64,000 nt of DNA from Tistrella mobilis KA081020-065 (lineage in GTDB: Bacteria; Pseudomonadota; Alphaproteobacteria; Tistrellales; Tistrellaceae), in assembly GCF_000264455.2 (NCBI RefSeq), contig NC_017958.1, positions 310,001 through 374,000 on the forward strand, read 5' to 3'. Every line of letters starts with the position of its first letter. The first letter of the stretch is position 1. Position numbers and translations under genes: made by a program. The notes under the pieces were generated by a model. The model did no database searches. It had not been told where the DNA came from and was given only the letters and a program-made list of their open reading frames with translations. Shown piece by piece: positions 8,540 through 15,984 of this stretch.

Positions 8540-9295
8540 ATGCAGGACCAGGAATCGCCCGCCACCCGCAAGACCATGCTGCTGACCGGCGCCAGCCGGG
8601 GCATCGGTCATGCCACGGTGAAACTGTTCTACCAGCATGGCTGGCGGGTGCTCACCCTCTCGCGCGCGCCCTTCGATCCCGAATGCCCCTGGCCGGGCGG
8701 GCGGGAAAACCACATCCAGGGCGACCTGGCCGACCCCGAGGCCTTCGAGGCGATCGCGGCCGAGGTGCGCCGCCGCCTGGGCGGCGGCGGGCTGAACGCG
8801 CTGGTCAACAACGCCGCCATCTCGCCCAAGCGGGCGGGCGGCGCGCGGATGGGCGTGGCCGATACCGACTACGCCACCTGGGCGGCGGTGTTCAACGTCA
8901 ACCTGTTCTCGGCGGCACTGCTCTCACGCAACCTGCTGCCGGAACTGAAGGCCACCGGCGGCACCATCGTCAACGTCACCTCGATCGCCGGCTCACGCGT
9001 GCACCCCTTCGCGGGCGTCGCCTATGCCTGCTCCAAGGCGGCTCTGGCCACGCTGACCCGCGAACAGGCCTTCGATTTCGGCCGCTTCGGTGTGCGGGTA
9101 AACGCGATCGCCCCGGGCGAGATCGACACCTCGATCCTCTCCCCCGGCACCGAAGACATCGTCCGCACCCAGATCCCGATGCAGCGCCTGGGCGACCCCA
9201 AGGAAGTCGCCCGCACGATCATGTTCCTGTGCTCGCCAGACGCGTCCTATATCAACGGCGCGGAAATCCACATCAATGGCGGGCAGCACGTCTGA
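8540..9295 (+). CDS. Short-chain dehydrogenase/reductase (SDR)
   Basis: A 251-residue SDR with TGASRGIG near residue 17, NNAAIS, an active-site region NVTSIAGS, and YACSK with the catalytic Tyr/Lys, closing with YINGAEIHINGGQHV. The second strand reads LTLSRAPFD, so the cofactor specificity is unclear. The C-terminus and SPGTEDIVRTQIPMQRLGDP resemble uncharacterised SDRs rather than FabG. I use the ATG at 8540, which starts a normal Rossmann N-terminus. It is monocistronic and followed by a hairpin. Confidence 0.88.
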   Translation: MQDQESPATRKTMLLTGASRGIGHATVKLFYQHGWRVLTLSRAPFDPECPWPGGRENHIQGDLADPEAFEAIAAEVRRRLGGGGLNALVNNAAISPKRAGGARMGVADTDYATWAAVFNVNLFSAALLSRNLLPELKATGGTIVNVTSIAGSRVHPFAGVAYACSKAALATLTREQAFDFGRFGVRVNAIAPGEIDTSILSPGTEDIVRTQIPMQRLGDPKEVARTIMFLCSPDASYINGAEIHINGGQHV

Positions 9296-9343
9296 CGGGC
9301 CTGAAACCTGCCGGAAAAACCCGGGCCCTGCCCGGAAAAAGAA

Positions 9344-9372
9344 GAGGCCGGCGCCCCTGAAGGCCCGGCCTC
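9344..9372 (+). terminator. Hairpin after the SDR gene
   Basis: An 8-bp stem GAGGCCGG / CCGGCCTC encloses a 13-base loop with a further 3-bp inner pairing, about 50 bases after the SDR stop. No clear U-tract follows, so it is a weak or factor-assisted terminator. Confidence 0.45.
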
Positions 9373-9453
9373 ATGATCTTTGTCCATGAGGGTCCGGTTT
9401 CCCGGAACGATCCCCACAGCACATGATCAGAAGTTAGCGATGGGGAGGGCAGA

Positions 9454-10121
9454 TTGCAACCGCCGTTCTCTTGCATGCCTGCAACGCTCTCGTCCATCGA
9501 GGCCGCGATATCTCCCGCCCGCCTCGGTCGCTATATGGCTGCCGCACAAGGCGACAGGAATCTGGCACTTCGTCTGTGCGTCTGGAATATCAGCCTCTGC
9601 GAGGCGCTCTATATGCCGGTCCAGTTTGCGGAAGTTGCGCTTCGAAACGCCATATGCAGAGCACTTGAAACACGCTACGGAGCAGGGTGGCCGCATAACG
9701 GTGCTTTTCTCTGCACCCTTCCTATGCGTCTGTCTGAAGAATTAAACAGAGCCGGCGAGACGGAAAGGCAACTTCACCGCGACCGAACGACACCTGACCA
9801 CATTATATCGGCGCTGTCATTCGGATTCTGGCTCCACACGCTGACCACGAACTACCGGGGAAGTCTTTGGCCCATTTATTTTCCATCTCCTTCCCGAACA
9901 AGCCTCAAAATATCACGCTGAGAGATGTCCATAGACGTGCTGATCGACTACGAATTCTGAGAAACCGGATCGCCCACCACAAACCGATCTTTGACCGTGG
10001 CCCTGTGTCCGACTACGACAACATCATCACGCTGATCGAGTGGATCTCGGACGAAACCGCGTGGTTCGTTCGCCAGACCGCCCGCCTCAGCCAGACGATC
10101 AATCAACGTCCACAATCATGA
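9454..10121 (+). pseudogene. Abi-like/HEPN-motif protein split by a frameshift
   Basis: Two overlapping frames together make one Abi-family protein. Frame 1 (9454-9921) starts at a TTG with a GGGAGG site and reads SPARLGRYMAAAQGD, then LCVWNISLCEALYMPVQFAE and VALRNAICRALE, typical of the family N-terminus. Frame 2 (open from about 9867 to 10121) continues with LFSISFPNKP and ends with RADRLRILRNRIAHHKPIFD, which carries the HEPN-type R-x4-H signature of Abi nucleases. Frames part at the CCC in TGGCCCATT near 9869-9873: one more C restores W-P-H-L-F. Base composition is visibly less GC-rich than neighbours, which suggests acquisition by transfer. If the shift is real the HEPN half is not translated normally and the gene is dead. 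Confidence 0.72.
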
Positions 10122-10244
10122 CCATCCCAGACCTATCGCGCGGGCGGCCCCCTCCCGATTGTCCCACCCCCGCGGCCGCGCTATGGTGCCCCCCGACGGG
10201 CCGGCGGTCATGATCCCGCCGGCCGGCCGCAAAAGGACGCGCCG

Positions 10245-10667
10245 ATGCAGCCGACCGATATGTTCTTCGACTACACCCTGGCCGCCCTGCCCGATTATCT
10301 GGGCTTCCTCGGCACCATGGCGGTGCTGATCGCCGTCTTCACGGCGATCTATCAGGCGATTACGCCCTATCGCGAGATCCGGCTGATCCGCGCCGGCAAC
10401 CGGGCGGCGGCCATCTCGCTCTCCGGCACGATCATCGGCCTGGCCATCGCGCTCAACACCGTGGCGGCGGGGGCGGTTTCGATCCTCGACATGGCGCTTT
10501 GGGGCGCCATCGCCTGCATCAGCCAGCTGGTGGTCTATCTGATCGTCGCCCGGCTGCTGGGCGATCTGTCGGCCGGTATCGAAGACGACCGCCTCGGCTA
10601 TGGCATTCTGCTGGGCGGTGTATCGGTCGCAACCGGGCTGGTGAATGCCGGGGCGCTGACCTATTGA
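10245..10667 (+). CDS. DUF350 membrane protein (YjfL-like)
   Basis: A 140-residue, very hydrophobic protein with four predicted membrane helices (about residues 18-38, 52-75, 82-105 and 115-138). It matches DUF350/YjfL, including the AISLSGTIIGLAIAL segment with conserved small residues and the DDRLGYGILLGGVS repeat-like half. It begins a three-gene set with a DUF1190 lipoprotein and a glutathionylspermidine-synthase-like ligase, the same association as in enterobacterial yjfKLMC and ygiBC clusters. Function is unknown; a link to polyamine or peptide ligation at the membrane is inferred from neighbours. Confidence 0.85.
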   Translation: MQPTDMFFDYTLAALPDYLGFLGTMAVLIAVFTAIYQAITPYREIRLIRAGNRAAAISLSGTIIGLAIALNTVAAGAVSILDMALWGAIACISQLVVYLIVARLLGDLSAGIEDDRLGYGILLGGVSVATGLVNAGALTY

Positions 10668-10744
10668 ACCTGAAGCCCTCGTTTCAGGGCCCGACGATCC
10701 CCATCTCTCGCTCATCCTCCCCCAACGCACGAGGTTGCTCCCCG

Positions 10745-11326
10745 ATGCGTCGCTCCCGCGCCGTGACCACCCTGCTCATCGCCGGTACCGCCCTCACCCT
10801 CGCCGGTTGTGGCGAAGACACCGAACAGGTGAAGATCTACGGCACCAGCGAGGCCTGCAGCGCCGAGATGACCGCCGCCGACTGCGCCGCCGCCGAGGCC
10901 GAGGCCCGCGAGGCGCATATCGCGACCGCGCCACGGTTCGACAGCCTGGCCGCCTGTGAAGAGGATTTCGGCGCCGATGGCTGCCAGCCGGTGCCCCAGC
11001 AGCAGGCCTCGTCGGGCGGCAGCTTCTTCATGCCGGCCTTCGCGGGCTTCATGCTCGGCCGGATGATGGGCGGCGGCGGGGGCTTTCACGGCCGCCCGGT
11101 TTATGTCGACCGCAACGGCTACATGTACAGCGGTGCCGACCGCTTCGGGCAGACCCGGCGCGAGAACGTGTTCCGCAACGGCCGGCCGACCAACTGGGCG
11201 GGCTCGGCCAATGTCGCGCGCAGCACGGTCAGCAACCCGGTGAAGCCTGCGGGTACGGTGTCGCCCGCCCGGCGTTCAGGCGGCTTCGGTTCGACCGGCG
11301 CCCGCGGCTATTCCTTCGGCGGCTGA
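10745..11326 (+). CDS. DUF1190 lipoprotein (YgiB/YjfM-like)
   Basis: A 193-residue lipoprotein: the signal peptide ends in a lipobox TLAGC with the lipidated cysteine at residue 22. The mature part shows the DUF1190 pattern of paired cysteines (SEACSAEM, ADCAAAEAEA, LAACEEDFGADGCQPV) and then a glycine-rich, low-complexity tail (FMLGRMMGGGGGF, FRNGRPTNWAGSA, GYSFGG). It lies between the DUF350 gene and the ATP-grasp-type ligase, 14 bases before the latter, so they are probably co-transcribed. The start is set by the signal peptide. Confidence 0.85.
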   Translation: MRRSRAVTTLLIAGTALTLAGCGEDTEQVKIYGTSEACSAEMTAADCAAAEAEAREAHIATAPRFDSLAACEEDFGADGCQPVPQQQASSGGSFFMPAFAGFMLGRMMGGGGGFHGRPVYVDRNGYMYSGADRFGQTRRENVFRNGRPTNWAGSANVARSTVSNPVKPAGTVSPARRSGGFGSTGARGYSFGG

Positions 11327-11340
11327 CGGAGACATCCCCC

Positions 11341-12552
11341 ATGCGCCGCGTCACCCACCCGCCCCGCCCCGACTGGGCCCGCCGGATGGAAGAGGAGCTG
11401 GGCTTCGTCTTCCACTCCCCCGACGGCACGGTCTATTGGGACGAGACCGCCCATTGGGCGTTCACCGAAGACGAGATCGACCGGATCGAGGATGCGGCCG
11501 ACGCCTTCCATGCGCTCGCCATCCGCGCCGCCGATCGCGCCGTTTCCCAGAACCGTCTGACGGAGCTGGGCATTCCGGGCTATGCGGTGGCGGCGGTGGC
11601 CGACAGCTGGCGCCGCTTCCGCGAGGGCGACCCACTGGAAGCCCCGGTCTATGGCCGGCTCGACATCGCCTGGACCGGCGAGGGCGCGCCGGCGCTGCTG
11701 GAATACAATGCCGCCACCCCCACCAGCCTTTACGAGACGGCGGTGGTCCAGTGGCACTGGCTGGAAGAGACCCATCCCGAGGCCGACCAGTTCAACCGCC
11801 TGCACGAAGCACTGGTCGAGGCCTGGGCCGCGCGCGGGGCCGCCATGGCCGGGCGGCCGATCCACTTCACCGCGGGCGATGTGGCCGAAGACATGGCGAC
11901 GGCCGGCTATCTGCAGGCGATCGCCACCGAAGCGGGACTCGCCACCAAGCTGGTCGCGATCGGCGACATCGCCTTCGACGAGAGCGACCGCCGCTTCTAT
12001 GACCCGGACGGCACGCCGATCGAGGCGCTGTTCAGCCTGTACCCGGTCGAATGGATGCTGCGCGAAGACTGGGGCGTGCCCCTGATCGAGGCGGTGGAGA
12101 CCGGGCGGCTGGTGCTGTTCGAACCGCTGTGGAAGCAGCTCTTCTCCAAGGGCATCCTGGCCTTCATGTACGAACTGGAGCCCGACCATCCCGGGCTGCT
12201 GAAGGCGGGGTTCGCCCCCGGCCTGTTCGCCCCGGGCGACCGGGTGGTGGCCAAGCCGCTCGCCGGCCGCGAAGGCGATGGCGTCGAGATCGTGACGCTT
12301 GGCCCCGACGGCATGCCGGCGGCCGACAGCGTGGTACGCCAGGCAAGCCCCGGCCCGCGCATCGCCGGCGACGAGGGCTGGGTCTACCAGGCCTTCACGC
12401 CGCTCGCCCCCGCCCCGGGCGGCCATGCGGTGGCGGGTGTCTGGATCATCGGCGACAAGGCCGTGGCGATGGGTCTGCGCGAGGATACGGGTGAGATCAC
12501 CGGGGTCGGCAGCCGCTTCGTGCCGCATCTGTTCACGCCGCGGAACGCGTAG
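11341..12552 (+). CDS. Glutathionylspermidine synthase-like ATP-grasp ligase (YgiC/YjfC family)
   Basis: This 403-residue protein matches the C-terminal synthetase module of glutathionylspermidine synthase, without the N-terminal amidase of E. coli Gss. Visible blocks are PDWARRMEEELGFVFH, YWDETAHWAF, the ATP-grasp strands PALLEYNAATPTSL and EPLWKQLFSKGILAFMYEL, KPLAGREGDGVEI, and a final GVGSRFVPHLF. YgiC/YjfC proteins have ligase folds but no confirmed glutathionylspermidine activity, so the substrates are uncertain. Last gene of the DUF350-DUF1190-ligase set, ended by a shared hairpin. Confidence 0.88.
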   Translation: MRRVTHPPRPDWARRMEEELGFVFHSPDGTVYWDETAHWAFTEDEIDRIEDAADAFHALAIRAADRAVSQNRLTELGIPGYAVAAVADSWRRFREGDPLEAPVYGRLDIAWTGEGAPALLEYNAATPTSLYETAVVQWHWLEETHPEADQFNRLHEALVEAWAARGAAMAGRPIHFTAGDVAEDMATAGYLQAIATEAGLATKLVAIGDIAFDESDRRFYDPDGTPIEALFSLYPVEWMLREDWGVPLIEAVETGRLVLFEPLWKQLFSKGILAFMYELEPDHPGLLKAGFAPGLFAPGDRVVAKPLAGREGDGVEIVTLGPDGMPAADSVVRQASPGPRIAGDEGWVYQAFTPLAPAPGGHAVAGVWIIGDKAVAMGLREDTGEITGVGSRFVPHLFTPRNA

Positions 12553-12561
12553 GCCGATCGG

Positions 12562-12595
12562 GGCCGCCCGGCGGGATCACCCCCGCCCGGCGGCC
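12562..12595. terminator. Bidirectional terminator hairpin between convergent genes
   Basis: A 14-bp stem with one mismatch (12562-12575 against 12582-12595) and a six-base loop lies between the YgiC-like gene and the convergent membrane protein, whose stop codon is inside the hairpin. The symmetry suits termination from both sides. Confidence 0.5.
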
Positions 12596-13212
12596 ACCCG
12601 CCGCAGCCGGACGTTCCACCAGATGATCGCCGGCACCACCAGCACCGTCGGCACCAGCCAGGTGGCGATCGGGGGCAGGCCGAGGGTCGGGCCGTTGACG
12701 ACCAGCGCGGCGGTGATGGTGCCGATCAGCGCGCCCATCATGCGCGAAAGGTGACGGGCGATGCGCGGCGGGCCGACGCGGCTCACCTCCATCAGGTCCT
12801 GGCAGGCGAGCGCGCCGCCGATCAGGCCGAAGACCGGCATGACGACATTGGCTGCCCCGCCCACCGCACCGGTCAGGCCGGCGACGATCATCACCAGGGC
12901 CAGGCCCAGCATCAACCCGGCGATCAGCCGGTCGGCCATGCCCGGCTCCGCCTTGCGACGGCGGGCGGCCCGCCAGCCGGCGGCGAGCAGATAGGCCGAA
13001 AACCCGGCAATGGCGAGCAGGAAGGACGAGAAGTTCACCAGCGCCAGCACCACCGAGGCGGCAAGCGATACGGCCATCGACCAGCCGAATACCCGGCCGA
13101 TCCGTCGGTGGCGGTCATTGCCCTTGCCCGGCAGGACCATCAGGGTCAAGCCGCTCGCCAGCGCCAGGGCGCCCGCCCCCACATGCAGCACCAGAAACGC
13201 CGTCGAAATCAT
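12577..13212 (-). CDS. Seven-helix membrane protein of unknown function (paralogue of 26546-27256)
   Basis: A 211-residue integral membrane protein with about seven hydrophobic helices. It begins STAFLVLHVGAGALALASGL, followed by VLPGKGNDRHRRIGRVFGW with basic residues that resemble DUF2306-like heme/quinone-type membrane proteins. Residues 70-130 (FSAYLLAAGWRAARRRK, ADRLIAGLMLGLALVMIVAG, then VFGLIGGALACQDL) closely match a second gene in this window at 26546-27256. No catalytic motif is recognised. It is monocistronic and convergent to the YgiC-like gene. Confidence 0.75.
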   Translation of the reverse strand: MISTAFLVLHVGAGALALASGLTLMVLPGKGNDRHRRIGRVFGWSMAVSLAASVVLALVNFSSFLLAIAGFSAYLLAAGWRAARRRKAEPGMADRLIAGLMLGLALVMIVAGLTGAVGGAANVVMPVFGLIGGALACQDLMEVSRVGPPRIARHLSRMMGALIGTITAALVVNGPTLGLPPIATWLVPTVLVVPAIIWWNVRLRRVAAGRG

Positions 13213-13348
13213 GCCTGCCCCGTTGCGATATTTTACCGCCGCCCATCGGGCAGCTGCGGCTTCATCATAATGGTACCGCCGTGCCGATGCTTGTGCGATC
13301 GAACACGGTTTGAGTGAGTTCCGTGTAAAATGCCCTCTCCGCCGGTCG

Positions 13349-14242
13349 TCAGCTGCGACGGCGAAGTTCGGTCGGATCTCCCAAAGCCTGGAGGCGACGG
13401 GCGACCTCGGCGCAGTCGTCGTCGATCCGGGCGGGTACGTGGAGCAGTGCCTCCAGATGGGCGTCGTCGAAGCTCTCGACCGGCACGCCCTGAGCGCGGG
13501 CGATGCGATGGCTGCGCACCAGCCCGGGCAGATAGGTCTCCAGCGAACGGGCCGAGGTCCGGATGCTCATCAGCGGCGTCTGCACCATGCGCCCGGCGGC
13601 CCGGCCGCTTTCGGCGAGCGCCCGTTCGCGCACCGCCCGGGAATTGGCGGCGTTGTAGTTGAAAATCGCGCCGCCCAGCAGGCCGAAGGCCAGGATCGGG
13701 GCGTATTCGGCATAGATCGCCACGTCGTGTTCGGGCGGACCGGTGATCAGGGCCATCGCCACCCCAAGCCCGGTGCCGATCAGGAACAGCATGATCAGGC
13801 TGAACCAGTCGACCAGCAGCACCAGAAGGAACAGCGCCGTCAGGGTCGACATCTGCCAGATGACCGAACCGCCGTTCATCACCGTCATGAAGGTGAAGAA
13901 GAAGGGCAGGCAATAGCCCAGCATCACCAGCCAGACAGCCGGGATCCAGGGCTGCAGCCGCGCCGGCCAGCGTCGGCGGAAAGCAAGCAGCAGACACAGC
14001 ACCGACCCGGCCAGGCGCAGGCCGAGATTCTCGTAAGCCTGGGGAAAGAGGAAGGTCCAGACCATCCAATAGGCCGGCATCATCACCGCACCGGCGATCG
14101 ACACCGGCACGAGATTGGGCTCGATATGGCGGAAACCGTTCAGGATGATGCCGCGCAGGCTGCCGGCCGGGACGTCGGTGCCGGGGCGCGCGGCCTCGCC
14201 AGCCGGCCTCGGGTCGGATCGGTAGGTGCTGCTGCCCGACAT
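13349..14242 (-). CDS. CqsS-like membrane sensor lacking the phosphoacceptor histidine and kinase domain
   Basis: A 297-residue protein. Residues 40-195 hold six or so membrane helices with segments typical of CqsS/LqsS-type alpha-hydroxyketone sensors (FRHIEPNLVPVSIAGAVMMP, GYCLPFFFTFMTVMNGGSV with WQMS). After a linker, residues 218-290 align with the CqsS-family dimerisation helices: TPLMSIRTSARSLETYLPGL, then HRIARAQGVPV and DDAHLEALL. In active kinases the first helix begins HELRTPL; here it is RMVQTPL, so position 218 is Arg instead of His, and no ATP-binding domain follows. It starts five bases after the stop of the full sensor kinase at 14248, so they form one operon. Possibly a receptor-only subunit for that kinase. 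The family match is from remembered patterns. Confidence 0.7.
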   Translation of the reverse strand: MSGSSTYRSDPRPAGEAARPGTDVPAGSLRGIILNGFRHIEPNLVPVSIAGAVMMPAYWMVWTFLFPQAYENLGLRLAGSVLCLLLAFRRRWPARLQPWIPAVWLVMLGYCLPFFFTFMTVMNGGSVIWQMSTLTALFLLVLLVDWFSLIMLFLIGTGLGVAMALITGPPEHDVAIYAEYAPILAFGLLGGAIFNYNAANSRAVRERALAESGRAAGRMVQTPLMSIRTSARSLETYLPGLVRSHRIARAQGVPVESFDDAHLEALLHVPARIDDDCAEVARRLQALGDPTELRRRS

Positions 14243-14247
14243 GGTCT

Positions 14248-15762
14248 TCAGCCCATCACCGTGCTGGGGCCCGTCGGCATGCCGCCCCGGCCCTTGTCAC
14301 CACGCCCCTTGTCACCGCGTCCCCCGGCGCGCGGATCGGCACCGCCGCTCAGCCGGCCGCCGGCGCCCTGGTCGCTGATCCCCGAATGCGGTCCGCCGCG
14401 TCGGCCACTACCCACCACACGCGCCGCCGGCCAGGCGATCTCGGCACGGGTTCCCTCGTTCACCCGGCTGATCAGCTGGAAGCGACCGCCATGCATCTCG
14501 ATCAGCGACCGAACCAGCGGCAGGCCCAGCCCGGTGCCTGCATAGCGACGGTTGAGCGCACTGTCCACCTGTCCGAAGGCCTCCATCGCCCGGTTGATGT
14601 CTTCAGGCGCGATGCCGATGCCGGTATCGACCACCGCGATCGTCAACCCGCCCTCCTCGGCAATCCGCGCCTCTACCGTGACACTGCCGCCGATCGGGGT
14701 GAATTTGACCGCGTTCGACAGCAGGTTCAGCAGCACCTGCTTCATCGCCCGCTGGTCGCCGCGCAGCGCCGGCAGGTCGGGTGCCAGCATGTTGACCAGT
14801 TTCAGCCCGGCCTTGTCGGCCTGGCCGCGCATCAGATTGGTCGTGGTCCGGACGATGCTCTCCAGCGTGAAGACGCTTTCGTCCAGGTTGTAGGCGCCGG
14901 CCTCGATCTTCGACAGGTCCAGAATGTCGTTGACGATGTCGAGCAGGTGGACGCCGCTTTCGTTGATCAGCCGGGCGAATTCCATCTGCTCGTCGATCTG
15001 GGCGTCGTTGCGCGGCCGATCGTTCATCAGGATCTCCGAGAAACCGATGATCGCATTCAGCGGCGTGCGCAGTTCATGGCTGGTATTGGCGAGGAAATCG
15101 GATTTGGCGATGTTGGCCGCCTGGGCAGCCTGCACCGCATCGGCCAGTTCGATCCGCAGGCGCAGCCCGTCGTCCAGCAACCGTGCCAGATAATGCGCAC
15201 CCACCGCCAATACGGCTGCCGATGCGGCGATCGCCAGCAGCAGCGGCAGATCCATCCGCCCGGCGATGATCAGCCCGCCGGCAAGTGCCGTTGATGTCAC
15301 CCCCAGCCAGACCAGAGCCGCCGTCAGATGACAGGACATCATCACCGTGCCGGCCACACCGATCGCGGCGGTGGCGAACAATACCTTGGCCATGTCGATC
15401 GAGGCAGCGGCAGGCGCCAGCACCAGCGGCGCCAGCCCCCAGATCACACCGCTGACCGCGATGATCATCAGGATCGGCAGGGCGCGTTGTTCGGGTTCCG
15501 TGTCGGCACCGCCATCACGCAGATCACGCTGGATGGCGGCGAAGCGCAGGCCCACCAGACAGTTGACCGCCACCAGCCAGAGCGCGATCTGCTGCTGGGC
15601 GGCAGCGGGCCAGATCAGCACCGCCAGGCAGATCGAGACCAGCGGTTCCATAAGGATGCCGATCCGGGCGGCGCGGTAGAGCGCATCGAGCTGCGCGGCG
15701 CGCATGCGCGCCGTCACTGTCGCCGCCTGACCCTCCGCTCCACCGTCCCGCCGCAGGTTCAT
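14248..15762 (-). CDS. Membrane sensor histidine kinase
   Basis: A 504-residue kinase. Residues 30-190 contain about six membrane helices in three pairs with short loops (a MASE-like sensor with no large periplasmic domain). The dimerisation domain has ANTSHELRTPLNAIIGFSEI with His229 as phosphoacceptor. ATP-binding boxes follow: N box LLNLLSNAVKFTP, G1 VVDTGIGI, F/G2 FGQV and YAGTGLGL. The C-terminal 50 residues are glycine/arginine-rich with a short tandem repeat RGDKGRGDKGRG. No receiver domain or response regulator is adjacent, so its partner is elsewhere. The next gene, five bases on, is the histidine-less CqsS-like sensor. Confidence 0.88.
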   Translation of the reverse strand: MNLRRDGGAEGQAATVTARMRAAQLDALYRAARIGILMEPLVSICLAVLIWPAAAQQQIALWLVAVNCLVGLRFAAIQRDLRDGGADTEPEQRALPILMIIAVSGVIWGLAPLVLAPAAASIDMAKVLFATAAIGVAGTVMMSCHLTAALVWLGVTSTALAGGLIIAGRMDLPLLLAIAASAAVLAVGAHYLARLLDDGLRLRIELADAVQAAQAANIAKSDFLANTSHELRTPLNAIIGFSEILMNDRPRNDAQIDEQMEFARLINESGVHLLDIVNDILDLSKIEAGAYNLDESVFTLESIVRTTTNLMRGQADKAGLKLVNMLAPDLPALRGDQRAMKQVLLNLLSNAVKFTPIGGSVTVEARIAEEGGLTIAVVDTGIGIAPEDINRAMEAFGQVDSALNRRYAGTGLGLPLVRSLIEMHGGRFQLISRVNEGTRAEIAWPAARVVGSGRRGGPHSGISDQGAGGRLSGGADPRAGGRGDKGRGDKGRGGMPTGPSTVMG

Positions 15763-15984
15763 GATGTGCCGATATGCCCTCTATCCCGGCCATTGAAACA
15801 TGTCCGGCCATTATGGCGGGATTCAGTGCCCTTGGCGATGGAGCGTTGTGAGCAGAGCCGTGGATGCACCTGATGCGTGTATGTCTCACAGGCATATAAA
15901 ATTAAAACGCATAAAATTCTTTGAAACTGCGAAAATCCCCGGCCCCGACGCAAAGCCGGGACCGGGGACCATCTGTCCGAACCG
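15763..15984. promoter_or_regulatory. AT-rich intergenic region upstream of the sensor kinase, with a terminator for the oxidoreductase
   Basis: This stretch lies upstream of the minus-strand sensor kinase and downstream of the oxidoreductase gene. Bases 15890-15935 are strongly AT-rich compared with the surroundings and probably carry the kinase promoter. The left part shows nothing recognisable as a gene. Confidence 0.4.
15937..15967 (-). terminator. Intrinsic terminator of the indolepyruvate oxidoreductase gene
   Basis: On the minus strand a stem CCCCGGTCCC / GGGGCCGGGG (10 bp, one G-U pair) with an 11-base loop is followed directly by ATTTTC, 18 bases after the oxidoreductase stop. This is a good rho-independent terminator. 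Confidence 0.7.

Noticed and set aside
14248-14340. Short repeat RGDKGRGDKGRG as a functional repeat region.
   Set aside because: It is a two-to-three-fold 12-base repeat at a disordered protein end, typical slippage in GC-rich DNA.
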